From Oscillospiraceae bacterium (GTDB lineage: Bacteria > Bacillota > Clostridia > Oscillospirales > UBA929), in NCBI GenBank assembly GCA_009782215.1, contig WRKO01000014.1, positions 1 to 58,548 on the forward strand: a DNA stretch of 58,548 nt, written 5' to 3'. A model generated the notes under the pieces. The model had not been told where the DNA came from. It made no database searches and worked only from the letters and a program-made list of their open reading frames with translations. Position 1 is the stretch's first letter. Each line of letters opens with the position of its first letter. Shown here piece by piece: positions 1-8,103 of the stretch. A program made the translations under genes and the position numbers.

Positions 1-169
1 ACTATGTATTTTTTCCCGCCATTTGACACACGCAAATCCAAAACAAAACGCCCGTTCGTCTATCCTCGCCCCAAATCCCGAACAAATCTCCCCGAAACCG
101 CGTTTTTTTGTTATGTTCGTATTTTCAATTTTGTGAAAACTGCACAATGCCCTGTAGGGACGGCGGGTA

Positions 170-229
170 TTGCAAAAGCGGGCAAGCCGGTGTATACTAT
201 TAGACAGGGCAGGATTGACCCTGTCTAAT
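170..229 (+). promoter_or_regulatory. Promoter and 5' hairpin of the small gene at 248
   Basis: A sigma-A-like promoter has -35 TTGCAA at 170-175 and -10 TATACT at 193-198 with a 17-base spacer. Immediately downstream, bases 199-209 and 219-229 form a perfect 11-bp stem (ATTAGACAGGG arm) with a 9-base loop, ending just before the AAGGAGG ribosome site. Bases 1-169 show nothing else I can support. Confidence 0.6.
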
Positions 230-411
230 CAGAAGGAGGCGTTTCGAGTGAAACAGCAGTACATTCCGCTTGAGAAGCGCTCCAAGCGGGAGCAAAAGGC
301 GTACTTTGCGGGCCGCCGGGGAAGCTGGGGCGGCGTCAATCCGGTGACGAGGAAGCCGCCGAACCCTAAAGCGTACAACCGCAAAAAATCCGGGCAACGG
401 TACGAATGGAG

Positions 412-433
412 TGCCCCCTGTCAAGTGGACAGC
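412..433. repeat. Left terminal inverted repeat of the IS element
   Basis: Begins TGCCCCCTGTCAAGTGGACAG and pairs with the repeat at 3800-3821. It sits within the reading frame of the small gene at 248. Confidence 0.65.
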
Positions 434-466
434 CGAAAAAAACAAAATATCTCTCATGCACTATCA

Positions 467-508
467 AAAACAGGATGCCAGTCAAAGAGACCGGAATCCT
501 GTTTTTTC
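467..508. terminator. Hairpin terminator downstream of hgcB
   Basis: Arms AAAACAGGAT (467-476) and ATCCTGTTTT (496-505) form a stem, with a T-run on the plus strand and a run of A on the other side, so it could act in both directions. It lies between hgcB and the left inverted repeat. Confidence 0.6.
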
Positions 509-593
509 TTCAATATATTTATCTGATGTAAGCGGATAAGTTCGGACAAGACGTTTTAGGACAGACACACTCTTTAACGCTTGAGCAATTCAT

Positions 594-887
594 TTAGCAA
601 CAATCCTTTCCGCCGGAACAATCACAGCTTGGCTCGCTCCCGGTGAGCCAGCCCATGATAAAGGCATAAGCGCAGCCCACTCCTACGTCAACGGAGATCG
701 CGCTCACAGGACAGTTTTTTGCACAGGCCCCACACTCCATACAGAAATCCTTTTCAGCAAGCCGCGCTTTATGGTCGGCCATGTCGAACACGCCATGAGG
801 ACAGACCTCAACACACCTTTCGCAGCCAACGCATTTATCAGCGTCGAGGACAAGCGTCGCCACATCTTTCAAATATCTGTGCCTCAT
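594..887 (-). CDS. hgcB: HgcB, ferredoxin partner of mercury methylation
   Basis: A 97-residue 2[4Fe-4S] ferredoxin that in known methylators supplies low-potential electrons to reduce the corrinoid of HgcA. Two cluster motifs are visible: CVGCERCVEVCP (Cys19/22/25/29) and CMECGACAKNCP (Cys49/52/55/59). The CMECGAC form and the C-terminal vicinal cysteines (Cys96-Cys97, with CDC just before), plus an isolated Cys72, are hallmarks of HgcB rather than of ordinary ferredoxins. The ATG at 887 overlaps the hgcA stop (TGATG), so the two are translationally coupled. A GTG one codon upstream is an alternative start. The hairpin at 467-508 follows. Confidence 0.96.
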   Translation of the reverse strand: MRHRYLKDVATLVLDADKCVGCERCVEVCPHGVFDMADHKARLAEKDFCMECGACAKNCPVSAISVDVGVGCAYAFIMGWLTGSEPSCDCSGGKDCC

Positions 888-1918
888 CACTTTTTCCTCC
901 TGCCGAACAGATGAACGCCGAGCATCAACGCTCCGCCGACAACCGCCGAACCAACAATCAGCGGTACGGCTTTCTTCATTTCCTTTTTCACGCCGGACGG
1001 TGAAGTATAGGTAGAACTGCCCGTAAAGTTCATAGCGAGGAAGGAAGATATGGCAGGCAACAAGAGAAGTTCACCCGTTGATTTTAACCGATCGCCTTTC
1101 TTGAACCGCTTTGTCAAAATTAGGTATTTCGCTGTCCAGCCCAACCCCACAAGCCATCCTTTCCAAGCAAAAGCCTTGCCGGGGATATACGGAAGCAATG
1201 CCGGCGTAACAACAGCACCGGAGAGAACGGCACCGGCGTAAGCGGTAACATCGCGCTTATCGAACGGTCTCGGGGCGAATTGATTTGTGAGGAACAGAGC
1301 ACCGAGAATAGGCAATGCTTTTTGAACAGCCGGAACTAACTCCATCGGCGTCAGCACGAGTCTATCGCGCATATTAAACTCTACCGTCCGCATTGCCTTT
1401 GTAGCCTTGTATCCGGCTTCGATGTACGCTTTGATGTCATTTGCACGTACCGGGCCGTAAGCAACGGAAAAGTCTGTGCGCTGCGCCACCTCATGGGCGT
1501 TCACGCCGACTGCTCCAAGCTGCGGAAGTATCAGCTTTTTATGCGTTACGATGTTGGCAAGCCCCACAGTTTCCACGCGATGTACCAATTCATCTGTGCC
1601 AAAAGTTCCTTTACCGGCAGCACACCAGACATTGACCCCTTTTGTATTGAGGATCAAGAGCCAGCAATCTAAGCCGACGAGATTTTTCCGCAATGTGTCA
1701 AACGTCAACTTATAGTTTGCGCTAACTAAGACCGGGGAATCGCCGTCCGGCTTACCAACAGCGCACAACCCAGGCTCTACAGTATAATCCATACGCCCAA
1801 TACCCCAGCGGGCTTTCCACGCGCCGAGATGGTCTTTGAAGGTTAGTGAGGTTGATACGGTTCGAATTCTCGGCTCTCCACAGCGCTCTTCGGATGAACA
1901 ACAGCTATTTTCACGCAT
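887..1918 (-). CDS. hgcA: HgcA, corrinoid protein of mercury methylation
   Basis: A 343-residue membrane corrinoid protein that transfers a methyl group to Hg(II), producing methylmercury. The diagnostic cap-helix motif NVWCAAGK lies at residues 96-103; Cys99 is the expected lower axial cobalt ligand. The soluble corrinoid-binding domain (about 20-185) also shows the conserved GRMDYTVEPGL and SANYKLTFD stretches. It is followed by hydrophobic segments (about 195-340) consistent with the family's five-helix membrane domain and a basic tail (FGRRKK). The ATG at 1918 is chosen because GGGGGA (1925-1930) precedes it by 6 bases; the frame opens further upstream to 2002 but overlaps the preceding ORF. 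No promoter is seen directly upstream, so transcription probably comes from the IS side. The N-terminus is Cys-rich (Cys6, 7 and 13), which is unusual. Confidence 0.97.
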   Translation of the reverse strand: MRENSCCSSEERCGEPRIRTVSTSLTFKDHLGAWKARWGIGRMDYTVEPGLCAVGKPDGDSPVLVSANYKLTFDTLRKNLVGLDCWLLILNTKGVNVWCAAGKGTFGTDELVHRVETVGLANIVTHKKLILPQLGAVGVNAHEVAQRTDFSVAYGPVRANDIKAYIEAGYKATKAMRTVEFNMRDRLVLTPMELVPAVQKALPILGALFLTNQFAPRPFDKRDVTAYAGAVLSGAVVTPALLPYIPGKAFAWKGWLVGLGWTAKYLILTKRFKKGDRLKSTGELLLLPAISSFLAMNFTGSSTYTSPSGVKKEMKKAVPLIVGSAVVGGALMLGVHLFGRRKK

Positions 1919-1929
1919 TAACAGTCCCC

Positions 1930-2163
1930 CTAAAACGCCATACCGAGCGGTATTGTTGATGGCACTCCGCTGAGGCGTATGGATTTCACAAACTCGCCGC
2001 AATTAAGATAATTTCGGATTTGAACGCCAATATCCTGTTCGGACCATTCATAGGGTTCCGGCTCAGTTCCAAAACGCTCAAGAATTGCGTTCCGTTGTGT
2101 TTCGGTGAGTAATGTGAAGGAAGACTCCTCCCATTTTCGCAGGTCTTTTTTTGTGAGTATCAT
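1930..2163 (-). CDS. Small uncharacterised protein upstream of hgcA
   Basis: 77 residues, acidic and helical-looking (starts MILTKKDLRKWEESSF). I do not recognise the family. The ATG at 2163 is preferred over the one at 2175, because GGATGG lies at proper distance before it. The stop is 11 bases from the hgcA start and overlaps the hgcA ribosome site region, so it is probably cotranscribed with hgcAB. Its own start is about 25 bases from the orfB stop, leaving no room for an IS end. The C-terminal ~20 residues (after NYLNCGEF) are of different character and might be read-through of a truncated gene. Confidence 0.55.
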   Translation of the reverse strand: MILTKKDLRKWEESSFTLLTETQRNAILERFGTEPEPYEWSEQDIGVQIRNYLNCGEFVKSIRLSGVPSTIPLGMAF

Positions 2164-2187
2164 TGCTATACCCATCCTTTCTAGGTG

Positions 2188-3066
2188 CTACGCCGTCAAC
2201 AGCATTTCACGAAACTCCAACGGTGCCAAACCGCCGAGTTTTTCTTGATAGCGGCTGCCGTTGTAAAATGCTATGTAACCGTCTATCGCTGTCTTCAGGT
2301 TTCTGTAGTCTTTAAAACGCTGTAAATAATACATTTCCGCTTTAATAGTCCCCCAAAATGCTTCCATTGGGCCATTGTCGATACAGCGGCCTACGCGAGA
2401 CATACTTTGTGTCATGCCTTGTTTATCAAGTTTTGCCTTGAACATTTTGCTGGTATACTGGTATCCGCGGTCACTGTGGAACAAAGGCTTGGCATCAGGA
2501 TATTTTTTAATCGCATTATCAAAAGTATCGAAGACAAGCTCGTTATTGTTGTTGGAACCGATGGAGTATGAAACGATGCTTTTGTCTTTAAGATCAAGAA
2601 TCGCGCTCAGATACATTTTTCCGCTTTCACCGTACTTGAACTCAGTAACGTCCGCAAGCCATTTATCGTTGAGTTTCTCGGCGGTAAATTTGCGGTCTAA
2701 GATATTCTCCGCTGTAATTTCAGGTGTTGTCCTGTAATAATTAGGTTTTTTTCGGCGGATGACTGATTTAAGCCCTATTGCCTGCATCACTCTGTAAATC
2801 CGTTTTTTATTGCAATGAAGGTGAAAGCGGCGTCTTAAATTAAGCTGCATACGCCGATATCCGAATATGCCGTTGGATTCTTGATAGAGTATGCACATAT
2901 GTTTTATCAGCTCAGCGTCTTTAGCTTCTTGCACTCTCGTATCACGCTGCAACCATTTGTAGTAAGATGAGCGGTTGAGTTTAAGTATACCACAAAGAAC
3001 AGTGATAGGGTAGCGCTTTTCTTCATGTAATGATTTCACTGCTAAGTATGTAGTTTCAAGGCGCAC
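2188..3066 (-). CDS. IS3-family transposase OrfB (DDE integrase domain)
   Basis: 292 residues as read from the GTG at 3066. An HTH_21-like N-terminal region (GIFGYRRMQLNLRR) is followed by an rve integrase core with the catalytic triad visible as WLADVTEF (Asp), FHSDRGYQYTS (Asp) and NGPMEAFWGTIKAE (Glu), typical of the IS150 group. It is in the -1 frame relative to orfA, as expected for production of an OrfAB fusion by frameshift; no stop lies between the slippery site and 3066 in this frame. Base composition is lower in GC than the neighbouring chromosome. All motifs are intact, so it may be active. Confidence 0.93.
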   Translation of the reverse strand: MRLETTYLAVKSLHEEKRYPITVLCGILKLNRSSYYKWLQRDTRVQEAKDAELIKHMCILYQESNGIFGYRRMQLNLRRRFHLHCNKKRIYRVMQAIGLKSVIRRKKPNYYRTTPEITAENILDRKFTAEKLNDKWLADVTEFKYGESGKMYLSAILDLKDKSIVSYSIGSNNNNELVFDTFDNAIKKYPDAKPLFHSDRGYQYTSKMFKAKLDKQGMTQSMSRVGRCIDNGPMEAFWGTIKAEMYYLQRFKDYRNLKTAIDGYIAFYNGSRYQEKLGGLAPLEFREMLLTA

Positions 3067-3071
3067 TAAGC

Positions 3072-3761
3072 TTAGTCTACGTCGAGCCCCCTTTCGAGCG
3101 CCTCCAATTTTTTTAGCAGTTCATTCTCCATTTGCAACCGTAAGTTTTCAGCTTCTTTGAGCTTCAGCTGTGCTCGAAGTTTTTCCATCTCCGTCATGGA
3201 GTCTTCGCCTTTACGTTTACCACGACGGTCGATAAGGCCATCAAGACCGTCTTTTTCATGCTTTCTTACCCAACCATAGATTTGCGGGTAAGAAATGCCG
3301 TAGTGTTCAATTGTTTTGCCATAATCCTTGTTAACAGCAATGCAATGGCTAACAATTTCAAATCGCTCCCTCAAGGTTGTTTTGCGCCCTTTGACCACGT
3401 AGATTGCACCTCCGCTTTTCGGTTCTTTGAAATCTTCGCGACCATTATAACATGCTACCCATTCTGCCAAGCTGGTTCGGGAGCTGATATCGTACTTTTG
3501 GCAGATATCTACTGCCGACCCCGCGTTTGACAAAAAGTCTTGTACCGCACTATGCTTTAGCTCAACGGAATATTTCCGTTGCTTGCTTACGGGTATTAAC
3601 CCTTCTATTCCTCGTACTTTGTATAACCGAATCCACGTTGTTAAAGTGTTGAACCTTACCCCATACTTTCTGGCACATCCAGATACACTCATTCCGTTTT
3701 TCAGGCACTCCTCAACCGCCTTGATTTTCTCCTCCAATGGTAAGCGTGATTTATTTGGCAT
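3072..3761 (-). CDS. IS3-family OrfA (helix-turn-helix protein)
   Basis: 229 residues with repeated HTH units of the type found in IS150-like elements (GCARKYGVRFNTLTTWIRLY and KTIEHYGISYPQIYGWVRKH), then a C-terminal leucine-zipper-like stretch (residues ~190-225). It would bind the element's inverted repeats and, as an OrfAB fusion, catalyse transposition. The start follows GAGGGGGGC. A run of seven T at 3108-3114 on the plus strand is A_AAA_AAA in the orfA frame, a classic -1 slippery site. Confidence 0.9.
   Translation of the reverse strand: MPNKSRLPLEEKIKAVEECLKNGMSVSGCARKYGVRFNTLTTWIRLYKVRGIEGLIPVSKQRKYSVELKHSAVQDFLSNAGSAVDICQKYDISSRTSLAEWVACYNGREDFKEPKSGGAIYVVKGRKTTLRERFEIVSHCIAVNKDYGKTIEHYGISYPQIYGWVRKHEKDGLDGLIDRRGKRKGEDSMTEMEKLRAQLKLKEAENLRLQMENELLKKLEALERGLDVD
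3108..3114 (-). promoter_or_regulatory. Slippery heptamer for -1 programmed frameshift
   Basis: On the minus strand the sequence CTA AAA AAA TTG in the orfA frame contains A_AAA_AAA. A -1 slip here enters the orfB frame, which is open to 2188. Confidence 0.7.
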
Positions 3762-3799
3762 ATAAATGCCCCCCTCTCTGTAGCAGTGTTTTTATTTCC

Positions 3800-3821
3800 A
3801 CTGTCTACTTTAAGGGGAGCA
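3800..3821. repeat. Right terminal inverted repeat of the IS element
   Basis: Plus-strand CTGTCTACTTTAAGGGGAGCA ending at 3821 is the imperfect reverse complement of the repeat at 412-433. It lies about 40 bases upstream of the orfA start, the usual place. Confidence 0.7.
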
Positions 3822-3922
3822 TACCAAACCAAGCTCTCTCAGGTTTTTTTGCGTTTAGGCAAACTTTTTTCTTCACCTACCTTGACAGGATAGGCGGGAT
3901 GGCGGGTTCTTTTTTCGTGGTG

Positions 3923-5416
3923 TTACTGATACAAATCTGTAAACTTTGAGTATAAATATTCCGCATAATACTCAGGGTTGAAGGATTCGCCGGTCACGCG
4001 GCGGATGAGGGTGGCGGGTTCGTGTACTTCGCCGTGGCGGTGGATGTGTTCGCGCAGCCATCCGGTCACGGGGGTGAGGTCGGCGCGGCTGACGGCAGCG
4101 TCTACGTCAACGGTCTTTTTCATGGTGTGCATAATCTGGGCGGCATAGGCGTTTCCGACGGCGTAGGATGGGAAGTAGCCCACAAGCCCGGCGCTCCAAT
4201 GCACATCCTGCAAAACGCCCCGCGCCACATCGGGCGGGCGTATGCCCAGCAGCTCTTCATATTTGTCCGCCCACAGTCCGGGCAGGTCGCTCACCTTCGC
4301 CGTGCCGGTCAGCAGGGCTTTTTCCAGCTCGTAGCGCACGATGATGTGCAGGCAGTAGGTCAGCTCATCGGACTCGGTGCGGATGAGTGACGGGCGGGCG
4401 ATGTTGACGGCGCGGTACAGCGTTTCGCCGTCCCAATCCTCAAAGCCGTCAAAATGCTCGCGCAGCTTTGGCAGGAGGATTTCGGCAAACGGGCGGCTCC
4501 GCCCAATCATGTTTTCAAACAGGCGCGACTGGCTTTCGTGCATCCCCATTGAGGCGGCGTCCGCCAGACTGTAGTTCTCCAGCGCCTCGTCCATGTTTTG
4601 CTCATAAAGCCCGTGGCCCGCCTCATGGATGACGGAGAAGAGCGACGCCGTTAAGTCGTTCTCGTGGTATTTGGTGGTGATGCGCACGTCGTTGCGGTTG
4701 ATGGTCATGCAGAAGGGATGCTCCACCTCGCCGACCTTCCCGCGGGAGAGGTCGTAGCCCATAAAGGCGGACAGCCACGGCGTCAGTTCGCGCTGCTTCG
4801 CGGCGGGAAATTGCCCCTTGATTTCACGCGGCTTGACGCCGCTTTTGCCGATGTCTTTGACCAGCGGGGTGATTTTTTCGCGCAGAAGGGCGAAGAAGGC
4901 GTCCAGCGTTTCCACATTCGCGCCCTTTTCGTAGTCGTCCAGCAGGGCGTCATAGGGATGCTTTTGGTAACCGTACCAACCGCACAGACGGCGCATGAAG
5001 TCAAACATTTTTTCATAGTAGGGCTGTACTTTCTCAAAATCGTTTGCTTCCCGCGCAACCTCCCAGACCGGCTGGGCTTGTGCCCTCAGTGATTCGAATT
5101 TTTGCATCTCCTCCGGCGGCACGGCTTTGGCTTTTCGGTATTGGCGGCCAAGATTGCGCGTCATCGCCTGTTCCCGCTCGGTCAAGCCGTCCGAAACGCT
5201 TTCCAGCGTTTCGATGGCTTCCAGCGTGTCGGGCGCGATGAAACGGCGGAAGGTTTCGCCGCCCAGCCAGCCGGTGGCCTCGCCCCGTGCCGCCAGTGAT
5301 TTTTCCGTCACCCCCAGCGTGGCGGCGTCCCAGTGCATCAGCGACTGCGCCATATCCAGCGCGCGCATGGCTTCCCGCTTCTGCGAGAGGAGTGTCAGCG
5401 CTTGCTCCTTTGTCAT
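3923..5416 (-). CDS. M32-family metallocarboxypeptidase
   Basis: 497 residues, the usual length for the Taq/Pfu-type carboxypeptidase family, cytosolic zinc exopeptidases that trim C-terminal residues from peptides. The zinc motif HEAGH appears in VIHEAGHGLYEQ, and the downstream helix MGMHESQSRLFENMIGRS supplies the third ligand Glu (HESQSR motif of M32). The C-terminal GYFPSYAVGNAYAAQ is also family-typical. The ATG at 5416 follows GGGGGA. The start overlaps the stop of the upstream MFS gene by 4 bases, so both form a two-gene operon, perhaps peptide or metabolite uptake and processing. Confidence 0.93.
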   Translation of the reverse strand: MTKEQALTLLSQKREAMRALDMAQSLMHWDAATLGVTEKSLAARGEATGWLGGETFRRFIAPDTLEAIETLESVSDGLTEREQAMTRNLGRQYRKAKAVPPEEMQKFESLRAQAQPVWEVAREANDFEKVQPYYEKMFDFMRRLCGWYGYQKHPYDALLDDYEKGANVETLDAFFALLREKITPLVKDIGKSGVKPREIKGQFPAAKQRELTPWLSAFMGYDLSRGKVGEVEHPFCMTINRNDVRITTKYHENDLTASLFSVIHEAGHGLYEQNMDEALENYSLADAASMGMHESQSRLFENMIGRSRPFAEILLPKLREHFDGFEDWDGETLYRAVNIARPSLIRTESDELTYCLHIIVRYELEKALLTGTAKVSDLPGLWADKYEELLGIRPPDVARGVLQDVHWSAGLVGYFPSYAVGNAYAAQIMHTMKKTVDVDAAVSRADLTPVTGWLREHIHRHGEVHEPATLIRRVTGESFNPEYYAEYLYSKFTDLYQ

Positions 5417-6663
5417 GGTAAATCCCCCTTTGTATCATTAAGTTTAATGCCTTTTGCCACAAAGAAATTGAGCAGGGCCAACCCCCCGGCGAGGACAAAC
5501 ACATACTCCGGGCCGAAGCTCTGCCATATCACGCCGCAAACGGTGGCGCCCGCAATCGCCAGCACATGGTCGATGCCCATGCCCAGCGAAAGCGACGGGG
5601 TCACGTCCTCCGGCGCCAGCGCGATTTGGCGCATATAAATGGCGCGATCCATGCTGAATTGCCCGGTCATCCTGTCCAAGATGTTCAGCAGGTAGACCAG
5701 CAGCAGCAAAAGGCCGCCCGCCGCCGCGCCCTCCCCGCCCAGCCACCGGCTCAGCAAGCCGTAGGCTATGTAAATCAGAATAAAGGCAAACGATTCCACC
5801 ATCATAATCCTGCGTACGCCGAAACGGTCAATCCATTTACCAATCATCGGCAGGAAGAAGACCCCAATCAAAGCGCCCGTGACCGCCAGCACCGACATGG
5901 TGTCCGCCCTGAAGCCCAACAGCTCTATCAGCACCCACGGGCTGTAGACAATCATAATCTGCTTCCGGCCGCCGAACAGCGCGCAGATGACGTAATAGCG
6001 GAGGTATTCCTTGCGGAAGACAAACTTCGCATTGACCGGCGCGTCCGTCTCCACCACAGGGTCGGCCTTGCGCAAAACGCCGAGAAAGACGCCCACCAGC
6101 AAAAACGCCGCCGCCGCGATTAAAAAGACGATAACCGGCGTATTGAAGTCAAACCAGCCGCCGCGAAACCCGAAGAAAACCAGAACCCCCGCCAGCACCG
6201 TTGCCGCCATGCGGGCGCTGTGAAAGCGCCCCATCATCCGTCCCGTACCCGCGCCGCCCCGGGCCTTGGCCAGCGAAAGCCCGATGCTGTCGTTCAGCGG
6301 CATATACATATGCTGCCCCAGCGAATAGATAAAGAGAAAAACGCACATGACGGCAAACGAGGGCCGCCACACGCCGAGAACCACAAGCCCCGCCAGCGCC
6401 AAGCCCTGCGTGAGAATCGCCGTTTTGACGTTTTTGAGCGACGAAAGAGCGGCGATGGCAAACAGGGACAGGATGCCGGGCAGCTCCCGCGGAAACTCAA
6501 TAAACCCGCGCTGCCCCGGCGTGACCTCATAGGCTTCCTTGAAATAATTGGCGAGAATGGCGTCGCTGAGGCCCATCGCAAGCCCCACAAGGGCCGACAC
6601 CACGATGAAAATTCTCACGCCCCTCATGGCCTTGCCCGCCGCGCCGCTGTTTTTGTCTGTCAT
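5413..6663 (-). CDS. MFS transporter
   Basis: 416 residues with about twelve hydrophobic segments; a major facilitator integral membrane transporter. The N-terminal half contains GLAMGLSDAILANYFKEAY and the loop KTAILTQG; substrate cannot be told from sequence. The promoter upstream (TAGACA 6740-6745, TATACT 6717-6722, 17-base spacer, minus strand) should drive this gene and the overlapping M32 peptidase (ATGA overlap). Confidence 0.85.
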   Translation of the reverse strand: MTDKNSGAAGKAMRGVRIFIVVSALVGLAMGLSDAILANYFKEAYEVTPGQRGFIEFPRELPGILSLFAIAALSSLKNVKTAILTQGLALAGLVVLGVWRPSFAVMCVFLFIYSLGQHMYMPLNDSIGLSLAKARGGAGTGRMMGRFHSARMAATVLAGVLVFFGFRGGWFDFNTPVIVFLIAAAAFLLVGVFLGVLRKADPVVETDAPVNAKFVFRKEYLRYYVICALFGGRKQIMIVYSPWVLIELLGFRADTMSVLAVTGALIGVFFLPMIGKWIDRFGVRRIMMVESFAFILIYIAYGLLSRWLGGEGAAAGGLLLLLVYLLNILDRMTGQFSMDRAIYMRQIALAPEDVTPSLSLGMGIDHVLAIAGATVCGVIWQSFGPEYVFVLAGGLALLNFFVAKGIKLNDTKGDLP

Positions 6664-6716
6664 TCCAGCCTTCCTTCTGCCGTAAAAAATTATTTCAAGG
6701 CTGCCGGCTGCGTATC

Positions 6717-6745
6717 AGTATATCATCAAACGGGCGAAATGTCTA
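6717..6745 (-). promoter_or_regulatory. Promoter of the MFS-M32 operon
   Basis: -35 TAGACA, 17-base spacer, -10 TATACT on the minus strand, about 50 bases before the MFS start. Confidence 0.65.
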
Positions 6746-6758
6746 TCGGAGTTTGAGA

Positions 6759-8042
6759 TTATCCGGCGGCCCCGAGCGCCTGCGCGAGGTCGTCTAAAAT
6801 ATCATCGATATGCTCCGTTCCGATGGAAAGGCGGATGGTGCCGGGCTTGATGCCCGACGCGAGCAGCTCGTCCGCGGTCATCTGCGAGTGGGTGGTGGAG
6901 GCGGGATGGATGACCAGCGATTTGACGTCGGCCACATTCGCCAGCAGGGAGAACAGCTTCAGCTTGTCTACAAACGCTTTCGCGCCCTCCGCGCCGCCTT
7001 GCATCTCGAAGGTGAAAATCGAGCCGGCGCCGTTAGGGAAATACTTTTTGTATAAGCCGTGATCCCGGTGATCTGGCAGCGAGGGATGGTTGACCTTTTC
7101 CACCTTCGGGTGCGCCGACAAAAACTCCACCGTTTTCAGCGCGTTGGCTACATGGCGCTCCACGCGCAGGGAGAGGGTTTCCAGCCCCTGTAAAAACAGG
7201 AAGGCATGGAAGGGGGAGAGCGTCGCGCCGGTATCCCTCATCAGCGTTGTGCGGGCTTTGATGATGTAGGCCAAGCTCCCGGCCACATCGGAAAACACCG
7301 CGCCGTGATAGCTTGGGTTTGGCTCGGACAAGCCGGGGAACTTGCCGTTCTGCGTCCAGTCGAATCTGCCGCCGTCCACGATTACGCCGCCGAGCGAGGT
7401 CCCGTGGCCGCCGATAAACTTGGTCGCCGAGTGGACGACAATGTCCGCGCCGCGTTCGAGGGGGCGCAGCAGAAACGGGGTGGCGAAGGTGTTATCGACA
7501 ATCAGCGGAATGCCGTGCCTATGGGCGATTTCGGCGGCGGTTTCAATATCCGCGACGCTGGAATTGGGATTGCCCAAGCTCTCGATGAAGATGGCCTTGG
7601 TGTTGGGACGGATGGCTTTTTCAAGGTTTTCCGGGACGCCGCCGTCCACAAACGCGGTTTCGATGCCGCTTTCCGGCAGGGTGTGGGCAAAGAGGTTGTA
7701 GGTGCCGCCGTAGATTTGGTTGTCGGAGACGATGTGGTCGCCCGCGCGCGCGATGTTTTGGATGGCGTACGCGGTGGCGGCCGCGCCCGAAGCCGTCGCC
7801 AGCGCCGCCGCGCCGCCTTCCAGCGCGGCGATGCGCTGCTCAAAGACGTCCGAGGTGGGGTTCATCAGGCGCGTGTAGATGTTGCCGCCCTCGCTGAGGG
7901 CAAAACGCCCCGCAGCCTGAGCCGAGTCCTTGAACACATAGGACGTGGTCTGGTAAATCGGCACCGCCCGCGCGTCGGTCGCGGAATCGGGGGCTTCCTG
8001 CCCCGCGTGGACTTGCAGTGTTTCAAATTTGTAATTTTTCAT
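6759..8042 (-). CDS. metY: O-acetylhomoserine sulfhydrylase (Cys/Met metabolism PLP enzyme)
   Basis: 427 residues, the length of the O-acetyl-L-homoserine (thiol) lyase branch of the Cys/Met PLP-dependent family; it makes homocysteine from O-acetylhomoserine and sulfide. The N-terminal [32 protein letters not shown] is family-typical, and the PLP lysine is in [16 protein letters not shown]. The ATG at 8042 follows AAGGGTG; the frame stays open upstream, but that extension is antisense to nothing real and shares sequence with cysK in another frame. Downstream of cysK on the same strand, so the pair assimilates sulfide into Cys and Met. Confidence 0.93.
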   Translation of the reverse strand: MKNYKFETLQVHAGQEAPDSATDARAVPIYQTTSYVFKDSAQAAGRFALSEGGNIYTRLMNPTSDVFEQRIAALEGGAAALATASGAAATAYAIQNIARAGDHIVSDNQIYGGTYNLFAHTLPESGIETAFVDGGVPENLEKAIRPNTKAIFIESLGNPNSSVADIETAAEIAHRHGIPLIVDNTFATPFLLRPLERGADIVVHSATKFIGGHGTSLGGVIVDGGRFDWTQNGKFPGLSEPNPSYHGAVFSDVAGSLAYIIKARTTLMRDTGATLSPFHAFLFLQGLETLSLRVERHVANALKTVEFLSAHPKVEKVNHPSLPDHRDHGLYKKYFPNGAGSIFTFEMQGGAEGAKAFVDKLKLFSLLANVADVKSLVIHPASTTHSQMTADELLASGIKPGTIRLSIGTEHIDDILDDLAQALGAAG

Positions 8043-8103
8043 GGATTGCACCCTTCTTTCGATTTTTGTGAGTTGTTTCCGCGCGGGCGAACGCTGTTCG
8101 CCC

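Larger units (their letters stand above)
248..526 (+). pseudogene. Small basic protein gene, 3' end apparently replaced by IS sequence
   Basis: I do not recognise a named family. The GTG start at 248 follows AAGGAGG at 233-239 with good spacing. The first ~55 residues are strongly basic and look like real coding sequence (KRSKREQKAYFAGRRGSWGG). After the codons for QRYEWS the reading frame runs straight into the left inverted repeat of the IS element (from 412), and the last ~37 residues are translated IS terminus and terminator DNA. The natural gene therefore probably ended near 412 or continued beyond the insertion. It has its own promoter and a 5' hairpin. Function unknown. Confidence 0.45.
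412..3821. mobile_element. IS3-family (IS150-type) element carrying hgcAB as cargo
   Basis: The left end TGCCCCCTGTCAAGTGGACAG (from 412) and the reverse complement of the right end TGCTCCCCTTAAAGTAGACAG (ending at 3821) match at about 16 of 22 bases, and the similarity continues weakly inwards. Both begin with TG, as IS3-family ends do. Inside, on the minus strand, lie orfA, orfB, a small ORF, hgcA and hgcB. No inverted repeat is visible in the ~25 bases between the orfB stop (2188) and the small ORF, so the distal end of the element appears to be the repeat at 412. I see no direct repeat of 3-4 bases at the two flanks (GAG versus TAC). Alternative: two independent IS remnants flank hgcAB. 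Confidence 0.6.

Noticed and set aside
594..887. Generic 2[4Fe-4S] ferredoxin call
   Set aside because: CMECGAC, the C-terminal vicinal cysteines and translational coupling to hgcA identify it as HgcB.
887..2002. Longer hgcA reading frame starting at 2002
   Set aside because: The extra N-terminus overlaps the preceding ORF and lacks a ribosome site, while the ATG at 1918 has GGGGGA at good spacing and starts before the conserved HgcA region.
409..3824. Target-site duplication of the IS element
   Set aside because: The bases flanking the inverted repeats (GAG and TAC) do not match, so no duplication can be claimed.
3869..3900. Plus-strand promoter from TTGACAGG near 3872
   Set aside because: No -10 box at proper distance and no plus-strand gene downstream.
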